A stretch of 28,350 bases of DNA from W0P28-013 sp963621145 (GCA_963621145.1 CAVFDI010000017.1:1-28350); one strand, 5' to 3'. Positions 1-8,398 are shown, counted from the first letter of the stretch. Made by a program: numbers and translations. Notes: generated from the sequence alone by a model not told the origin.

Positions 1-23
1 TTTTTTTATTGATTAAACGCTGA

Positions 24-965
24 TTAAATCAAGTTCAGCTCTTTCAGAGTGGCAACATTGCCTTTGACCGATTTGGCGCTTGCGGCGAATTTCTCTTTTT
101 CGTCGGCTGTGAGCTCGAGTTCGACGATGCGTTCAACACCGTTCTTGCCCAAAATCACTGGAACACCTATGCAGAGGTCGCTTTCGCCATATTCGCCTTC
201 GAGCAGAACCGAGCAAGGAATCATCTTCTTTTGGTTGTGCAGAATGCTTTCGACTACGTATGCTCCTGCTGCTCCTGGTGCGTACCAAGCCGATGTGCCA
301 AGCAGGCCAGTGAGTGTAGCGCCGCCAACCATGGTGCTGTGAACTACTTCGTCGAGTTTTTCGGCGCTGAGCAATTGCGAAACTGGAATGCCTTTGTATG
401 TAGCCAGACGTGCCATTGGAATCATGGTGGTGTCGCCGTGGCCGCCAATAACAAAGCCCTCAACCTCGCTTGGGTTGCAGCCGAGTGCTTGGCTCAAGAA
501 ATATTTGAAACGCGAGCTGTCCAATGCGCCGCCCATGCCGATAACGCGATTTTTTGGCAAACCAAGCGATTTCAGCGCAAGGTAGGTCATGGTGTCCATT
601 GGGTTCGAAATGCAGACCAAAATAGCATTTGGCGAGTATTTCAGAATGTTTTGTGCTACGCCTTTCACAATGCCAGCGTTCACACCGAGCAACTCTTCGC
701 GAGTCATGCCAGGTTTGCGCGGAATGCCCGAAGTGATAACAACCACATCGGAATTGGCAGTTTGTGCGTAATCATTGGTGCAACCAACCACTTTGGTGTC
801 GATACCGAGCAATTGCACGGTTTGCATCATGTCCATGGCTTTGCCTTCCGACACGCCCTCTTTGATGTCGAGCATCACAACTTCGTCGGCTATCTCTTTG
901 AAAGCCAACACATTAGCACAAGTAGCACCTACGTTACCTGCGCCTACAACGGTTACTTTTGACAT
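24..965 (-). CDS. mdh: Malate dehydrogenase (NAD-dependent)
   Basis: Predicted to interconvert malate and oxaloacetate with NAD in the cytoplasm (TCA branch or fumarate-producing fermentation). The 313-residue product opens with a Rossmann glycine motif, GAGNVGAT (residues 8-15), and has Asp33 at the end of the second strand, which favours NAD over NADP. The substrate-binding arginine loop (PRKPGMTRE) and the catalytic histidine motif GGHGDTT are present, and the length is normal for the LDH-like MDH family. The open frame extends upstream to 1253, but the added residues are low-complexity and unlike the family; the start at 965 gives the canonical N-terminus MSKVTVVGAGN. A TATCTTTG promoter box lies about 40 bp upstream. 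The gene stands alone, divergent from the B12 operon. The function is secure. Confidence 0.95.
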   Translation of the reverse strand: MSKVTVVGAGNVGATCANVLAFKEIADEVVMLDIKEGVSEGKAMDMMQTVQLLGIDTKVVGCTNDYAQTANSDVVVITSGIPRKPGMTREELLGVNAGIVKGVAQNILKYSPNAILVCISNPMDTMTYLALKSLGLPKNRVIGMGGALDSSRFKYFLSQALGCNPSEVEGFVIGGHGDTTMIPMARLATYKGIPVSQLLSAEKLDEVVHSTMVGGATLTGLLGTSAWYAPGAAGAYVVESILHNQKKMIPCSVLLEGEYGESDLCIGVPVILGKNGVERIVELELTADEKEKFAASAKSVKGNVATLKELNLI

Positions 966-1003
966 AATAGTATTGTTTTTAGTATAACTTGCAAATCGAA
1001 ATG

Positions 1004-1011
1004 CAAAGATA
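1004..1011 (-). promoter_or_regulatory. Putative -7 box for mdh
   Basis: Read on the minus strand this is TATCTTTG, a full match to the Bacteroidota -7 consensus TAnnTTTG. It lies about 40 bp before the mdh start. I see no TTTG at the usual upstream distance, so only half of the promoter is supported. Confidence 0.5.
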
Positions 1012-1067
1012 CAATTTTTTTCGAGAAAAAATATTGCCATCATTTTGCAAAATGTCGTTTCGCTTTT

Positions 1068-1102
1068 TTTGCCCATTTTTCGCCGAAAAAATGCTAACTT
1101 TG
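1068..1102 (+). promoter_or_regulatory. Putative promoter of the B12 operon
   Basis: TTTG at 1068-1071 and TAACTTTG at 1095-1102 match the Bacteroidota -33 and -7 elements, with a 23-bp spacer that is slightly long. Transcription would start near 1108, just ahead of the cobalamin aptamer, which is where a promoter is required. Confidence 0.6.
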
Positions 1103-1107
1103 TACGT

Positions 1108-1312
1108 TCCATTTTTGTGGAACAAACTTGCTGGTCGCTCGGGCGTAATGCGCTGTGAATGAGCGTCAAAAGGGAATCGAGTGCAAATCTCGAACAGTCC
1201 CGCTGCTGTAAGTTTTGGCGAGTCGCGGCTCGCATTTTCGCTAATAGCGCCACTATTTAGAAAAATGGGAAGGCCTAGCGAGCAAAACAAGTCAGAAGAC
1301 CTGCCAACAAGT
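1108..1312 (+). ncRNA. Cobalamin (B12) riboswitch aptamer
   Basis: The conserved core of the cobalamin aptamer is readable. An AAAGGGAA segment near 1168 is followed by AGTCCCGCTGCTGTAA (1196-1211). Then come GCCACT (1249-1254), GGGAAGGC (1267-1274) and the B12-box-like AGTCAGAAGACCTGCC (1290-1305). The order and spacing fit the family. It sits in the 5' leader of a BtuB-like receptor gene, the typical context. Binding of adenosyl- or other cobalamin would repress the operon. The 5' boundary is approximate and set from the promoter. Confidence 0.93.
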
Positions 1313-1394
1313 AAAAAACGGCTTTCGAGGAAGAGCGACGACATTTTTTTCGCCACGAATAATGGCGGAATTTTCCCTTTGCGAGCCGTTTTTT
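1313..1394 (+). terminator. Riboswitch expression platform, terminator-like
   Basis: A perfect 11-bp inverted repeat pairs AAAAAACGGCT (1313-1323) with AGCCGTTTTTT (1384-1394), so the closing arm ends in six T. A smaller hairpin, CGCCA (1351-1355) with TGGCG (1363-1367), is nested inside. It lies between the aptamer and the first ATG at 1423. This fits a ligand-controlled transcription terminator, although the intervening loop is long. Confidence 0.55.
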
Positions 1395-1422
1395 GATCTC
1401 ATTTCAGAAACGACTTTTTTTC

Positions 1423-3447
1423 ATGCCGATTTTTCAGAAAAAAATAGTGATTTCGTTCATTCTTCTCGTGTTTTGCGGGCTTTCGTTGCAAGCGCAAACC
1501 ATCAGCGATGCTGAAGCCGACAGCATTGCGCGCGAATACGACCTCGACGAAGTTACCATAACGGCACGCCCTTTGGACAAGGACATTATTGTGCCGCAAA
1601 TGCTCAAAGGCGAGGAGCTGGAGAAGATGAACAGTCTGTCGGTGGCCGATGCCATCAGGTTTTTCTCGGGTGTGCAGATAAAGGATTATGGCGGCGTGGG
1701 CGGTATCAAAACGGTGAATATTCGTTCGATGGGAACCAACCACATGGGCGTGTACTACAATGGCATTCAGCTTGGAAATGCGCAAAATGGTCAGGTCGAT
1801 TTAGGAAAATTCTCGCTCGAAAATATCGACGAGATTGCGCTCTACAGCGGTCAGAAAAGTGATATTTTTCAAAGCGCACGCGAGTTTGGCTCGGCTGGAA
1901 ATATCTACCTCAATTCGCGCCGCCCGAAATTTGAAGAGGGCAAAAATGTGCATGTGCGCGCCGCCATGAAGGCTGGCTCGTTTGCGCTGGTCAACCCGTC
2001 GCTGCTGTTCGATGTGAAACTGACCGACGAACTGAGCCTTACGATGAATGCCGAGGCGGTGCATTCGAATGGCAAATACAAGTTTCGCTACCGCCGCGTT
2101 ACGCCATCGGGCGATGTGGCATACGACACCACTGCCATTCGCCAAAATGGCGATGTGAACGCCGTTCGCGTGGAGGCGGGACTGAATCACTACTATTCGT
2201 CCACGGGATTTTGGAAACTACAAGCTTACTACTACAATTCGGAGCGCGGTGTGCCTGGTGCCATCGTCAACAATGTGTGGCGGCGTGGCGAACGGCTTTG
2301 GGATCGCGATATGTTTGTGCAAGGTTCGTGGCAAGACGAATTTTTCAAACGCTGGTCGGTGCGCGTGAATGCAAAATATGCTTTCGACTATACGCGATAC
2401 GTAAACAACGATGATAAACTTGTAAAAGTCGACAATATCTATAAGCAACAAGAGGCCTATCTTTCGTGGGCAAACAAGGTGGCACTGTTCAAATGGTGGG
2501 ACGTGTCGCTGTCGTACGATCTGCAGTGGAACGGACTTTCGGAATATACCTCGGCATCGCGGTTTACACACTGGTTGGCTGCTGCAACGGCGTTCAATGT
2601 CTATGATTATCTGCGCATTCAAGCCAGCGTGCTTGGCACTTTTGTGAACGAAGAGTCGCGCCAACGCGAATCGGCTCCAAACAAAAGCAAAGTTACGCCC
2701 GGCATGTTCTTCTCGTACAAACCGTTCAAGCGTATCGATCTGAAAATCAATGCTTTCTATAAACAGGCTTATCGCTATCCAACATTCAACGACCTCTATT
2801 ATGCCGATATGGGCAATGCCTATCTGAAGCCCGAATTGGCGGTTCAGCACGATGTCGGCATCGCCTACAATTACGATCAGCCGAACCAGATTTTTAGTCA
2901 TTTCGACATTACTGTCGATGGCTATTACAACCGCGTGAAGGACAAGATTATTGCCTATCCAAAAGGGCAGCAGTTTCGTTGGACGATGCTCAATCTTGGT
3001 TTGGTAAAAATTCATGGCATCGATGCCAGCGCACAGATGACGCTGCGTTTTCCGCGCGATTGGGCGCTCACCGTGAAGGCGCAATACACCTATCAAAAAG
3101 CCATCGACGTTACCGACCCAGCCGACACCTATTATGGCGATCAAATTCCTTACATTCCGTGGCACAGTGGCTCGGCCATTGGCATGCTCTCGTGGCGCGA
3201 CTATGCGCTAAATTACAGTTTCATCTATGTCGGCGCACGTTACAATCAGCAGGAGAACATTGCCATAAACTACACGCAACCATGGTACACGCACGATTTG
3301 TCGCTGTCGGGACAGTGGCGCATTCGCAAAATTCTGCTCAAAGCCACTTTCGAGATAAACAATCTGCTCGGACAGGATTATGACGTGATTCTTAACTACC
3401 CAATGCCCGAACGAAACTATCGCGGCAGCGTGGTGATTGAGTACTAA
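1423..3447 (+). CDS. btuB: BtuB-like TonB-dependent cobalamin receptor
   Basis: Outer-membrane TonB-dependent channel, predicted to import cobalamin. The 674-residue product has a signal peptide (residues 1-25, ending LSLQAQ), a TonB-box-like DEVTITA segment, a plug domain (about 45-155, with VNIRSMGTNHMGVYYNGIQL) and a 22-strand-type barrel ending in the aromatic VVIEY. It lacks the N-terminal carboxypeptidase-like domain of SusC proteins, as BtuB does. An in-frame TTG at 1393 lies inside the leader terminator hairpin, so ATG 1423 was chosen because it starts directly at the signal peptide. The B12 riboswitch immediately upstream and the BtuG-like gene 34 bp downstream make cobalamin the likely substrate, rather than iron or sugar. 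The symbol rests on this context plus the family. Confidence 0.88.
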   Translation: MPIFQKKIVISFILLVFCGLSLQAQTISDAEADSIAREYDLDEVTITARPLDKDIIVPQMLKGEELEKMNSLSVADAIRFFSGVQIKDYGGVGGIKTVNIRSMGTNHMGVYYNGIQLGNAQNGQVDLGKFSLENIDEIALYSGQKSDIFQSAREFGSAGNIYLNSRRPKFEEGKNVHVRAAMKAGSFALVNPSLLFDVKLTDELSLTMNAEAVHSNGKYKFRYRRVTPSGDVAYDTTAIRQNGDVNAVRVEAGLNHYYSSTGFWKLQAYYYNSERGVPGAIVNNVWRRGERLWDRDMFVQGSWQDEFFKRWSVRVNAKYAFDYTRYVNNDDKLVKVDNIYKQQEAYLSWANKVALFKWWDVSLSYDLQWNGLSEYTSASRFTHWLAAATAFNVYDYLRIQASVLGTFVNEESRQRESAPNKSKVTPGMFFSYKPFKRIDLKINAFYKQAYRYPTFNDLYYADMGNAYLKPELAVQHDVGIAYNYDQPNQIFSHFDITVDGYYNRVKDKIIAYPKGQQFRWTMLNLGLVKIHGIDASAQMTLRFPRDWALTVKAQYTYQKAIDVTDPADTYYGDQIPYIPWHSGSAIGMLSWRDYALNYSFIYVGARYNQQENIAINYTQPWYTHDLSLSGQWRIRKILLKATFEINNLLGQDYDVILNYPMPERNYRGSVVIEY

Positions 3448-3481
3448 AAAATTGAAAATTGACAATTTTTGCCTGATTTTT

Positions 3482-4642
3482 ATGAGAAAAATTTTGCTCA
3501 AAATATCGTTGCTGATTTTTGTTCTGGTAGCGGGAGTTTCATGCCGCACCGACGAAGTGATAAACCCCACCGACTACGAAACTTTGCCCATTGTGGCGCG
3601 CAATGTGAGCGATTTTGCTGCGGGCGAACCGGTCGGACTTTATTTGCTGAACGAGGGCAACATGGGCGGCAACAAAGCCAGTATCGATTTTGTCGATTTT
3701 GTGAATGCTCGTTATGTGCGCAACATCTACACCGAGCGTAATCCTACGGCTGTGAAAGAACTCGGCGATGTTGGCAACGACATCAAAATTTATGGCAGAC
3801 GACTCTATGCCGTCATCAACTGTTCGCACAAAGTGGAGGTAATGGATGCCAAAACTTGCTGCCGAATTGGACAAATTGATGTTCCCAACTGCCGTTTTAT
3901 TCGCTTTTCAGGCGGAAAAGGTTATGTGTCGTCGTATGTCGGACCTGTTTCCATCGATCCCGATGCGCAACTTGGCGCAGTTTTCGAGATTGATACGGCC
4001 ACGCTGCAAGTTACGCGCCAAGTGTCGGTTGGCTATCAGCCCGACGAACTTGATATTTTTGGCGATTATATTTTTGTGGCAAATTCGGGCGGATATCGCG
4101 CGCCAAACTACGACTCTACGCTGTCGGTTGTCGACTTGCAGAGCATGACGCAAGTGGCGAAAATCCCTGTAGGACTGAATCTTCATCGCGTGCGCCACGA
4201 TGGCTATGGACAACTTTGGGTAACATCGCGCGGCGACTATGCCAACATTCCAGCGCGCCTGATGGTGGTGGATGCAAAAAATCTGACCGTGGTCGATACG
4301 CTCGATATTGCTTGTTCCGATATGGATATTGTGGGCGATTCGCTCTATTTCTACAGCACAGCGTGGAGCAATCAAACTGAATCGAACGCCATCACCTATG
4401 GCATTGTCGATGTGCGGACGCACCAACTGGTGTCGTCGCAACTGATAACCGATGGCACTGAGGGCGACATAAAAATGCCGTACGGAATTGCTGTGAATCC
4501 CTACACGCACGACATCTACCTGACCGATGCCAAAAATTATGTATCGAGTGGAATGCTGCATTGCTACGACAAAAACGGACGCAAACTCTGGAGCATTCGC
4601 ACGGGCGACATTCCTGCGCACATGGAGTGGCTAAATCATTGA
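3482..4642 (+). CDS. btuG: BtuG-like surface beta-propeller lipoprotein
   Basis: Predicted 386-residue surface lipoprotein. The signal sequence MRKILLKIS leads to a lipobox, LVAGVSC, so the mature protein would begin at that cysteine. The rest is a YncE/DUF5074-like beta-propeller, with blade-like repeats such as KVEVMDAKTC, GAVFEIDTATLQV, STLSVVDLQSMTQVAKIPV and ARLMVVDAKNLTVVDTLDI. BtuG proteins of gut Bacteroides are lipoproteins of this type that bind cobalamin very tightly and cap BtuB. The position directly after the BtuB-like gene, under the same riboswitch, supports that role here. An in-frame TTG at 3437 overlaps the end of the previous gene but does not start at the signal peptide, so ATG 3482 was chosen. 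Cobalamin binding is inferred. Confidence 0.82.
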   Translation: MRKILLKISLLIFVLVAGVSCRTDEVINPTDYETLPIVARNVSDFAAGEPVGLYLLNEGNMGGNKASIDFVDFVNARYVRNIYTERNPTAVKELGDVGNDIKIYGRRLYAVINCSHKVEVMDAKTCCRIGQIDVPNCRFIRFSGGKGYVSSYVGPVSIDPDAQLGAVFEIDTATLQVTRQVSVGYQPDELDIFGDYIFVANSGGYRAPNYDSTLSVVDLQSMTQVAKIPVGLNLHRVRHDGYGQLWVTSRGDYANIPARLMVVDAKNLTVVDTLDIACSDMDIVGDSLYFYSTAWSNQTESNAITYGIVDVRTHQLVSSQLITDGTEGDIKMPYGIAVNPYTHDIYLTDAKNYVSSGMLHCYDKNGRKLWSIRTGDIPAHMEWLNH

Positions 4643-4666
4643 GTTATCGAATAATTGAATTATTGA

Positions 4667-5851
4667 ATGATGAAGAAGGTAAAAAAAATACTGATTTCGA
4701 TCGTTTTTGTTAGCGGCATTTCTCTGATTTCGTGTCAGAGAGAAGGTGTGCTGGTCGGTCTTGGAATTGACGATGTCTATTCCATCGAGCGCATGACTAC
4801 ATTGGTGCTTCACCCCGAATACACGGGCGATGCGTACGCTTGGACTATGCTTTCGTACGACGGAAGCGATTCAGTAGTCAGCACCGAGCGCGACTACATT
4901 TTTTGCGCTGCCGACACGGGGACTTACTATCTGCACCTCGACATTATCGATGAAGAAAATCCCGTCTCGCACGACATCAAAATTGTGGTTTGGCAAGAGC
5001 AGGTGGCGTATAGTCGCTACATCAGCAAGGTCTACGAATATCGGCCTGCACCAGGGCAGTTTGTGAATGTGCTACCGCAATACGATGACGGAAATTCCGC
5101 TGCCGACATGGCTCTGAAAGCGCAAAATGCCATCGCCAACAATGCGCGTGGACTGATTTCGCTGGGCGCTTTTGGCGGCTATGTTACCTTCGGATTCGAC
5201 CACAGCGTGGCGAATGTGGCTGGCGAGCGCGATTTCACGGTGCTTGGCAATGCATTTTATGCCAGCAATAGTTCGCACTCCGAGCGCGGACGAGCGGGCA
5301 ATAGCGAGCCTGGAATAGTGATGGTGGCGGTTGATAAAAACCAAAACGGTCAGCCCGATGACCCTTGGTACGAACTCGCAGGCAGCGCCTATCGCAATGC
5401 CGACACCAAACATCATTACCAAATAACCTATTTTCGACCTGATGATGCGCAAAACGTAGCCGACAGCACCTACATTCGCTGGACCGACAACCAAGGTGGC
5501 AGCGGTTATGTGCAACGAAATGCTTTCCATCAGCAGGATTATTTTCCGCTCTGGCTAGGCGATAGCATCACTTTCAGCGGCACTCTTTTACCACGAAATG
5601 GCTATCAAGAAAATGGTACTTGGCTGCTCTACACCTACGATTGGGGCTATGCCGACAATCACCCAAACGACTCCACCGATCTTGTCAGTTTCGACATCGA
5701 TTGGGCAGTGGACGAGACTGGACAGTCGGTGCATTTGCCTTGCGTCGATTTTGTGCGCGTCTACACCGCTGTGAACCAAACCTGCGGCTGGATTGGCGAA
5801 ACCAGCACCGAAGTGTGTGGCGCAGAAGACCTTCACATTTCTGCTAAATAG
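4667..5851 (+). CDS. Surface lipoprotein of the B12 operon, PKD-like N-terminus
   Basis: A 394-residue predicted lipoprotein. A short hydrophobic leader ends in SLISC, probably the lipidated cysteine. Residues of about 45-105 resemble a PKD-like beta domain (AYAWTMLSYDG, then DTGTYYLHLDIID). The larger C-terminal domain contains the runs LGAFGGYVTFGFDHSV, EPGIVMVAVDKNQNGQPDDPWYELAG and GWGYADNHPNDS, which I associate with putative surface proteins in Bacteroidales B12 loci. It starts 24 bp after the BtuG-like gene and is followed by a terminator, so it is the third cistron of the riboswitch operon. A role in capturing or handing over cobalamin is inferred. It may belong to the BtuH group of B12-binding proteins, but I cannot verify that. 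ATG also occurs at 4670. Confidence 0.78.
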   Translation: MMKKVKKILISIVFVSGISLISCQREGVLVGLGIDDVYSIERMTTLVLHPEYTGDAYAWTMLSYDGSDSVVSTERDYIFCAADTGTYYLHLDIIDEENPVSHDIKIVVWQEQVAYSRYISKVYEYRPAPGQFVNVLPQYDDGNSAADMALKAQNAIANNARGLISLGAFGGYVTFGFDHSVANVAGERDFTVLGNAFYASNSSHSERGRAGNSEPGIVMVAVDKNQNGQPDDPWYELAGSAYRNADTKHHYQITYFRPDDAQNVADSTYIRWTDNQGGSGYVQRNAFHQQDYFPLWLGDSITFSGTLLPRNGYQENGTWLLYTYDWGYADNHPNDSTDLVSFDIDWAVDETGQSVHLPCVDFVRVYTAVNQTCGWIGETSTEVCGAEDLHISAK

Positions 5852-5885
5852 CAGGAAATTAAGAATTAAGAATTTTGAATTATTC

Positions 5886-5918
5886 CGTATTCATGCTGAC
5901 TGCAGAATATGTATTTTT
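5886..5918 (+). terminator. Intrinsic terminator of the B12 operon
   Basis: CGTATTC (5886-5892) pairs with GAATATG (5905-5911) with one G-U pair. Inside, after a bulged A, TGC pairs with GCA around a 5-nt loop. TATTTTT follows at 5912-5918. It lies 35 bp after the last operon gene. The rest of the gap to mutL is A/T-rich filler. Confidence 0.6.
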
Positions 5919-6008
5919 CATCGAGTGAAAATTTGCACGGAGTGAAATTGGTGGTTTAAACTCAATTTCATTCGATAATTCAATGATTCGATAATTCAAT
6001 GATTATTC

Positions 6009-7841
6009 TCAGAATCTTTTCTCGATTTCGTCATCGCTCACAATGCTGACTATGGTGCGGCCGTCGGGTGTGGTGTTGGGATTTTGGCAGGCAAAAAGTT
6101 GTGCGATGAGTTGTTGCGCCTCTTGCTGCCCCATTGTGGTGACTGGTTTGGTGCGTGCTGCCGATTTTGCCACTTCGTAGGCAAGTGGCTCGAATAGTTG
6201 TGTACGCAGTGCGCCATCTTGCTCTTTGGCGCGCGCCAGCATGCCGTGAAGCACACCCAACACATCGGGTTCGTCGGTGATGAGTGCTGGCACACCGTTC
6301 ACCGAATAGGTGTTTTGTCCGAGCGATTCCAGTTCGAAACCGAGCGCTTGCAAGTCGGGCAGTAGCGATTGCATCAGCACGTCGTCGTCGGCGGTGAGTT
6401 CGAGCGTTTCGGGGAAGAGTGTGCGCTGCGTGGCGCACTGCTGCATTTCAAGTTGGTGAAGCAGGTTTTCGTATGTTATGCGCTCTGTGGCGCGGCGATA
6501 TTCTATCACCATCAGTCCCGATTTTACGGGCGTGAGCAAAAATCGACCTTTGTAAAATAGCGTGTCGGAAACCTCGTCGGTGTGCGCAAAGAGCGTGGCT
6601 TCGGGTTTCGCTGCAATTTCGGTGGCGTCGATGGGCGCTGTGGCTTGTGTTGCTTGCGGGTGCTGATGTTCGTAGAGTTGCTGCCAACTGTCGTTTTTCG
6701 GTCGGCTGAACGTCGACGATGGCGCGCTATTGTGGAACGGATTGTAGCCCGAATGCAGTTCTACGCGCGGTTGCGGCGCATCGGGGTGCTGTCCCACGAT
6801 TGGCAAATCGTTTTGTCCCACGGCATCGAAATCGATGGTTGGCATGATGTTGAATTTGCCCAGCGATTCTTTTACGCAGATCATCAGAATGCTCCAGATG
6901 TCGCGCTCGTTCTCAAATTTTATCTCGGTTTTGGTTGGGTGAATGTTCACATCGATTTCGGCAGGATTCATGTCGAAATAGATGAAATAGGCTGGATTTT
7001 CGTTGGGCTGAAGCATGCGCTCGTAGGCCTGCATCACTGCGCGGTGAAAATATGGGTGGCGCATGAAACGTCCGTTGACGAAGAAAAATTGGTTGGCGGT
7101 TTTCTGCGCATATTCGGGCTTGCCCACAAATCCGCTGATGTTGCCCAGTGTGGTGTGCGCCTCTATCGGCACGAGTTGTTGTTGCAAATCGCGCGTTTTT
7201 TTGCCGAAAATGCCAATGATGCGCTGTTTGGTGTTCGCCACTGGCAGGTCGTAGATTGGCTCGGTGCCGTTGATTAGTTCAAAATGTATGTCGGGGTAGA
7301 CAAGCACGATGCGTTGAAATTCTTGAATGATTTGGCGCATTTCGGTGTCGTCCGATTTCAGGAATTTGCGGCGCGCTGGCACATTGAAGAAGAGATTTTT
7401 CACCAAAAATTGTGTGCCTTCGGGACAGGCTGTTGGTTCTTGGCGCATCACGGTGGAGGCGGCAATTTCAAGAAATGTTCCCATCTCGGCACCTTGCGGT
7501 CGTGTGCGCAGTTCGACGTCGGCCACAGCAGCAATGCTCGCCAATGCTTCGCCGCGGAAGCCCATGGTTCGGAGCGAGAAAAGGTCGTGTGCGTCGGTTA
7601 TTTTCGAAGTGGCGTGCCGCTCGAAAGCCATGCGGGCATCGGTTTCGCTCATGCCTTTGCCGTTGTCGACCACCTGAATGGAGGTGCGCCCAGCGTTTTT
7701 CACCACCACCTGAATGTGTGTAGCGCCTGCGTCGATGGCGTTTTCCATCAACTCTTTGATGACCGAGGCGGGGCGTTGAATGACCTCACCAGCGGCTATT
7801 TGGTTTGCTACAGCATCGGGTAGTAGGTGGATTATGTCCAT
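6009..7841 (-). CDS. mutL: DNA mismatch repair protein MutL
   Basis: ATPase and matchmaker of DNA mismatch repair, 610 residues, normal for the family. The N-terminal GHKL ATPase is intact: ELMENAIDAGAT holds the catalytic Glu and Mg-binding Asn, followed by VVDNGKGMS and TMGFRGEALASI. The second domain contains NVPARRKFLK, FFFVNGRFM and DVNIHPTKTEIKF. A linker of about 100 residues leads to the C-terminal dimerisation domain. Where endonucleolytic MutLs carry DQHA(x2)E(x4)E, this protein reads EYRR(AT)E(RITY)E at residues 447-458, so Asp and His are missing while both Glu remain. That could weaken or abolish nicking. The C-terminal PDGR segment is present. The gene lies downstream of a small membrane protein gene on the same strand. 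Confidence 0.95.
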   Translation of the reverse strand: MDIIHLLPDAVANQIAAGEVIQRPASVIKELMENAIDAGATHIQVVVKNAGRTSIQVVDNGKGMSETDARMAFERHATSKITDAHDLFSLRTMGFRGEALASIAAVADVELRTRPQGAEMGTFLEIAASTVMRQEPTACPEGTQFLVKNLFFNVPARRKFLKSDDTEMRQIIQEFQRIVLVYPDIHFELINGTEPIYDLPVANTKQRIIGIFGKKTRDLQQQLVPIEAHTTLGNISGFVGKPEYAQKTANQFFFVNGRFMRHPYFHRAVMQAYERMLQPNENPAYFIYFDMNPAEIDVNIHPTKTEIKFENERDIWSILMICVKESLGKFNIMPTIDFDAVGQNDLPIVGQHPDAPQPRVELHSGYNPFHNSAPSSTFSRPKNDSWQQLYEHQHPQATQATAPIDATEIAAKPEATLFAHTDEVSDTLFYKGRFLLTPVKSGLMVIEYRRATERITYENLLHQLEMQQCATQRTLFPETLELTADDDVLMQSLLPDLQALGFELESLGQNTYSVNGVPALITDEPDVLGVLHGMLARAKEQDGALRTQLFEPLAYEVAKSAARTKPVTTMGQQEAQQLIAQLFACQNPNTTPDGRTIVSIVSDDEIEKRF

Positions 7842-8064
7842 GTTTTTGTTTAGTTGATGAGTTGATTGGTTGATTAGTTGAAAAGTTTAACGGTTTTGTC
7901 AGAGCCAGTGCGGTTTTATTTCTAATTTCTGGTTAGTTATTTGGTTAATCCATTTAATTTGAAATTTGAAATTGCGGCTTCGTCGCACCACTCCTCACTC
8001 CTCATTCCTCACTCCTAATTTATCTTGCTACTTGCTACTCACATCTTGCGACTTTCATTGTCCA
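7842..8064. other. Intergenic low-complexity filler
   Basis: A 223-bp gap with no convincing gene. It is made of short repeating phrases: TTGATGAGTTGATTGGTTGA-like words at 7853-7880, then TTTGAAATTTGAAATT around 7961-7973. Next come CTCCTCACTCCTCATTCC around 7989-8008 and TTGCTACTTGCTACTC around 8025-8040. The last phrase has a relative at about 9660-9675. Confidence 0.6.
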
Positions 8065-8370
8065 TTAAATCGTCATTATCATCCAAAAGGCGAGGGCGAG
8101 TAGTAGCAGTGCGATGCAGGCGAGTCGAATGTTCGAGCGGCGGCGTTCGGCGCGCATGTCGCTAGTTTCGCTTGGCGCATTGTAGTCCTTGCGGCGGAAC
8201 GATCCTCGTTTGATGCTACTTTTGAATGGCTCGTTGGGGTCGGTCTGTCCAAGTTTGCGCTTGACGCGCTCGTCGCGCTCTTTGCGTGCCTCTTCCTCCT
8301 CGTTCCAGTAGATTGGCACGTGGTGGAATTGGCGTGGCTTGGGTGTGCGTACAAATACGAATTTGAACAT
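8065..8370 (-). CDS. Small conserved Bacteroidota membrane protein
   Basis: A 101-residue protein of unknown function. It begins MFKFVFVRTPKPRQFHHVPI, continues with a highly charged region (EEEEARKERDERVKRK, then repeated Arg/Lys) and ends in one transmembrane helix (residues about 80-99, LACIALLLLALAFWMIM). From memory, small proteins of this shape with a PKPR-F..-P-Y-type N-terminus are frequent in Bacteroidota; I cannot assign a role. With an internal basic region and a C-terminal anchor it would be a tail-anchored inner-membrane protein with its N-terminus in the cytoplasm. It lies upstream of mutL on the same strand, 223 bp away, and just downstream of the assembly gap. The start is the only reasonable ATG. 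Confidence 0.72.
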   Translation of the reverse strand: MFKFVFVRTPKPRQFHHVPIYWNEEEEARKERDERVKRKLGQTDPNEPFKSSIKRGSFRRKDYNAPSETSDMRAERRRSNIRLACIALLLLALAFWMIMTI

Positions 8371-8398
8371 GTAAAGTAGTTTGTAAAGTTTAAAAGTT

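Noticed and set aside
966..1253. N-terminal extension of malate dehydrogenase
   Set aside because: The frame stays open but lies across the riboswitch and promoter region of the divergent operon. The added residues do not resemble the family, whose normal start is at 965.
2218..3165. 315-codon minus-strand open frame inside the BtuB-like gene
   Set aside because: Antisense to a well-supported receptor gene, with no promoter, no domain and a biased composition typical of shadow frames.
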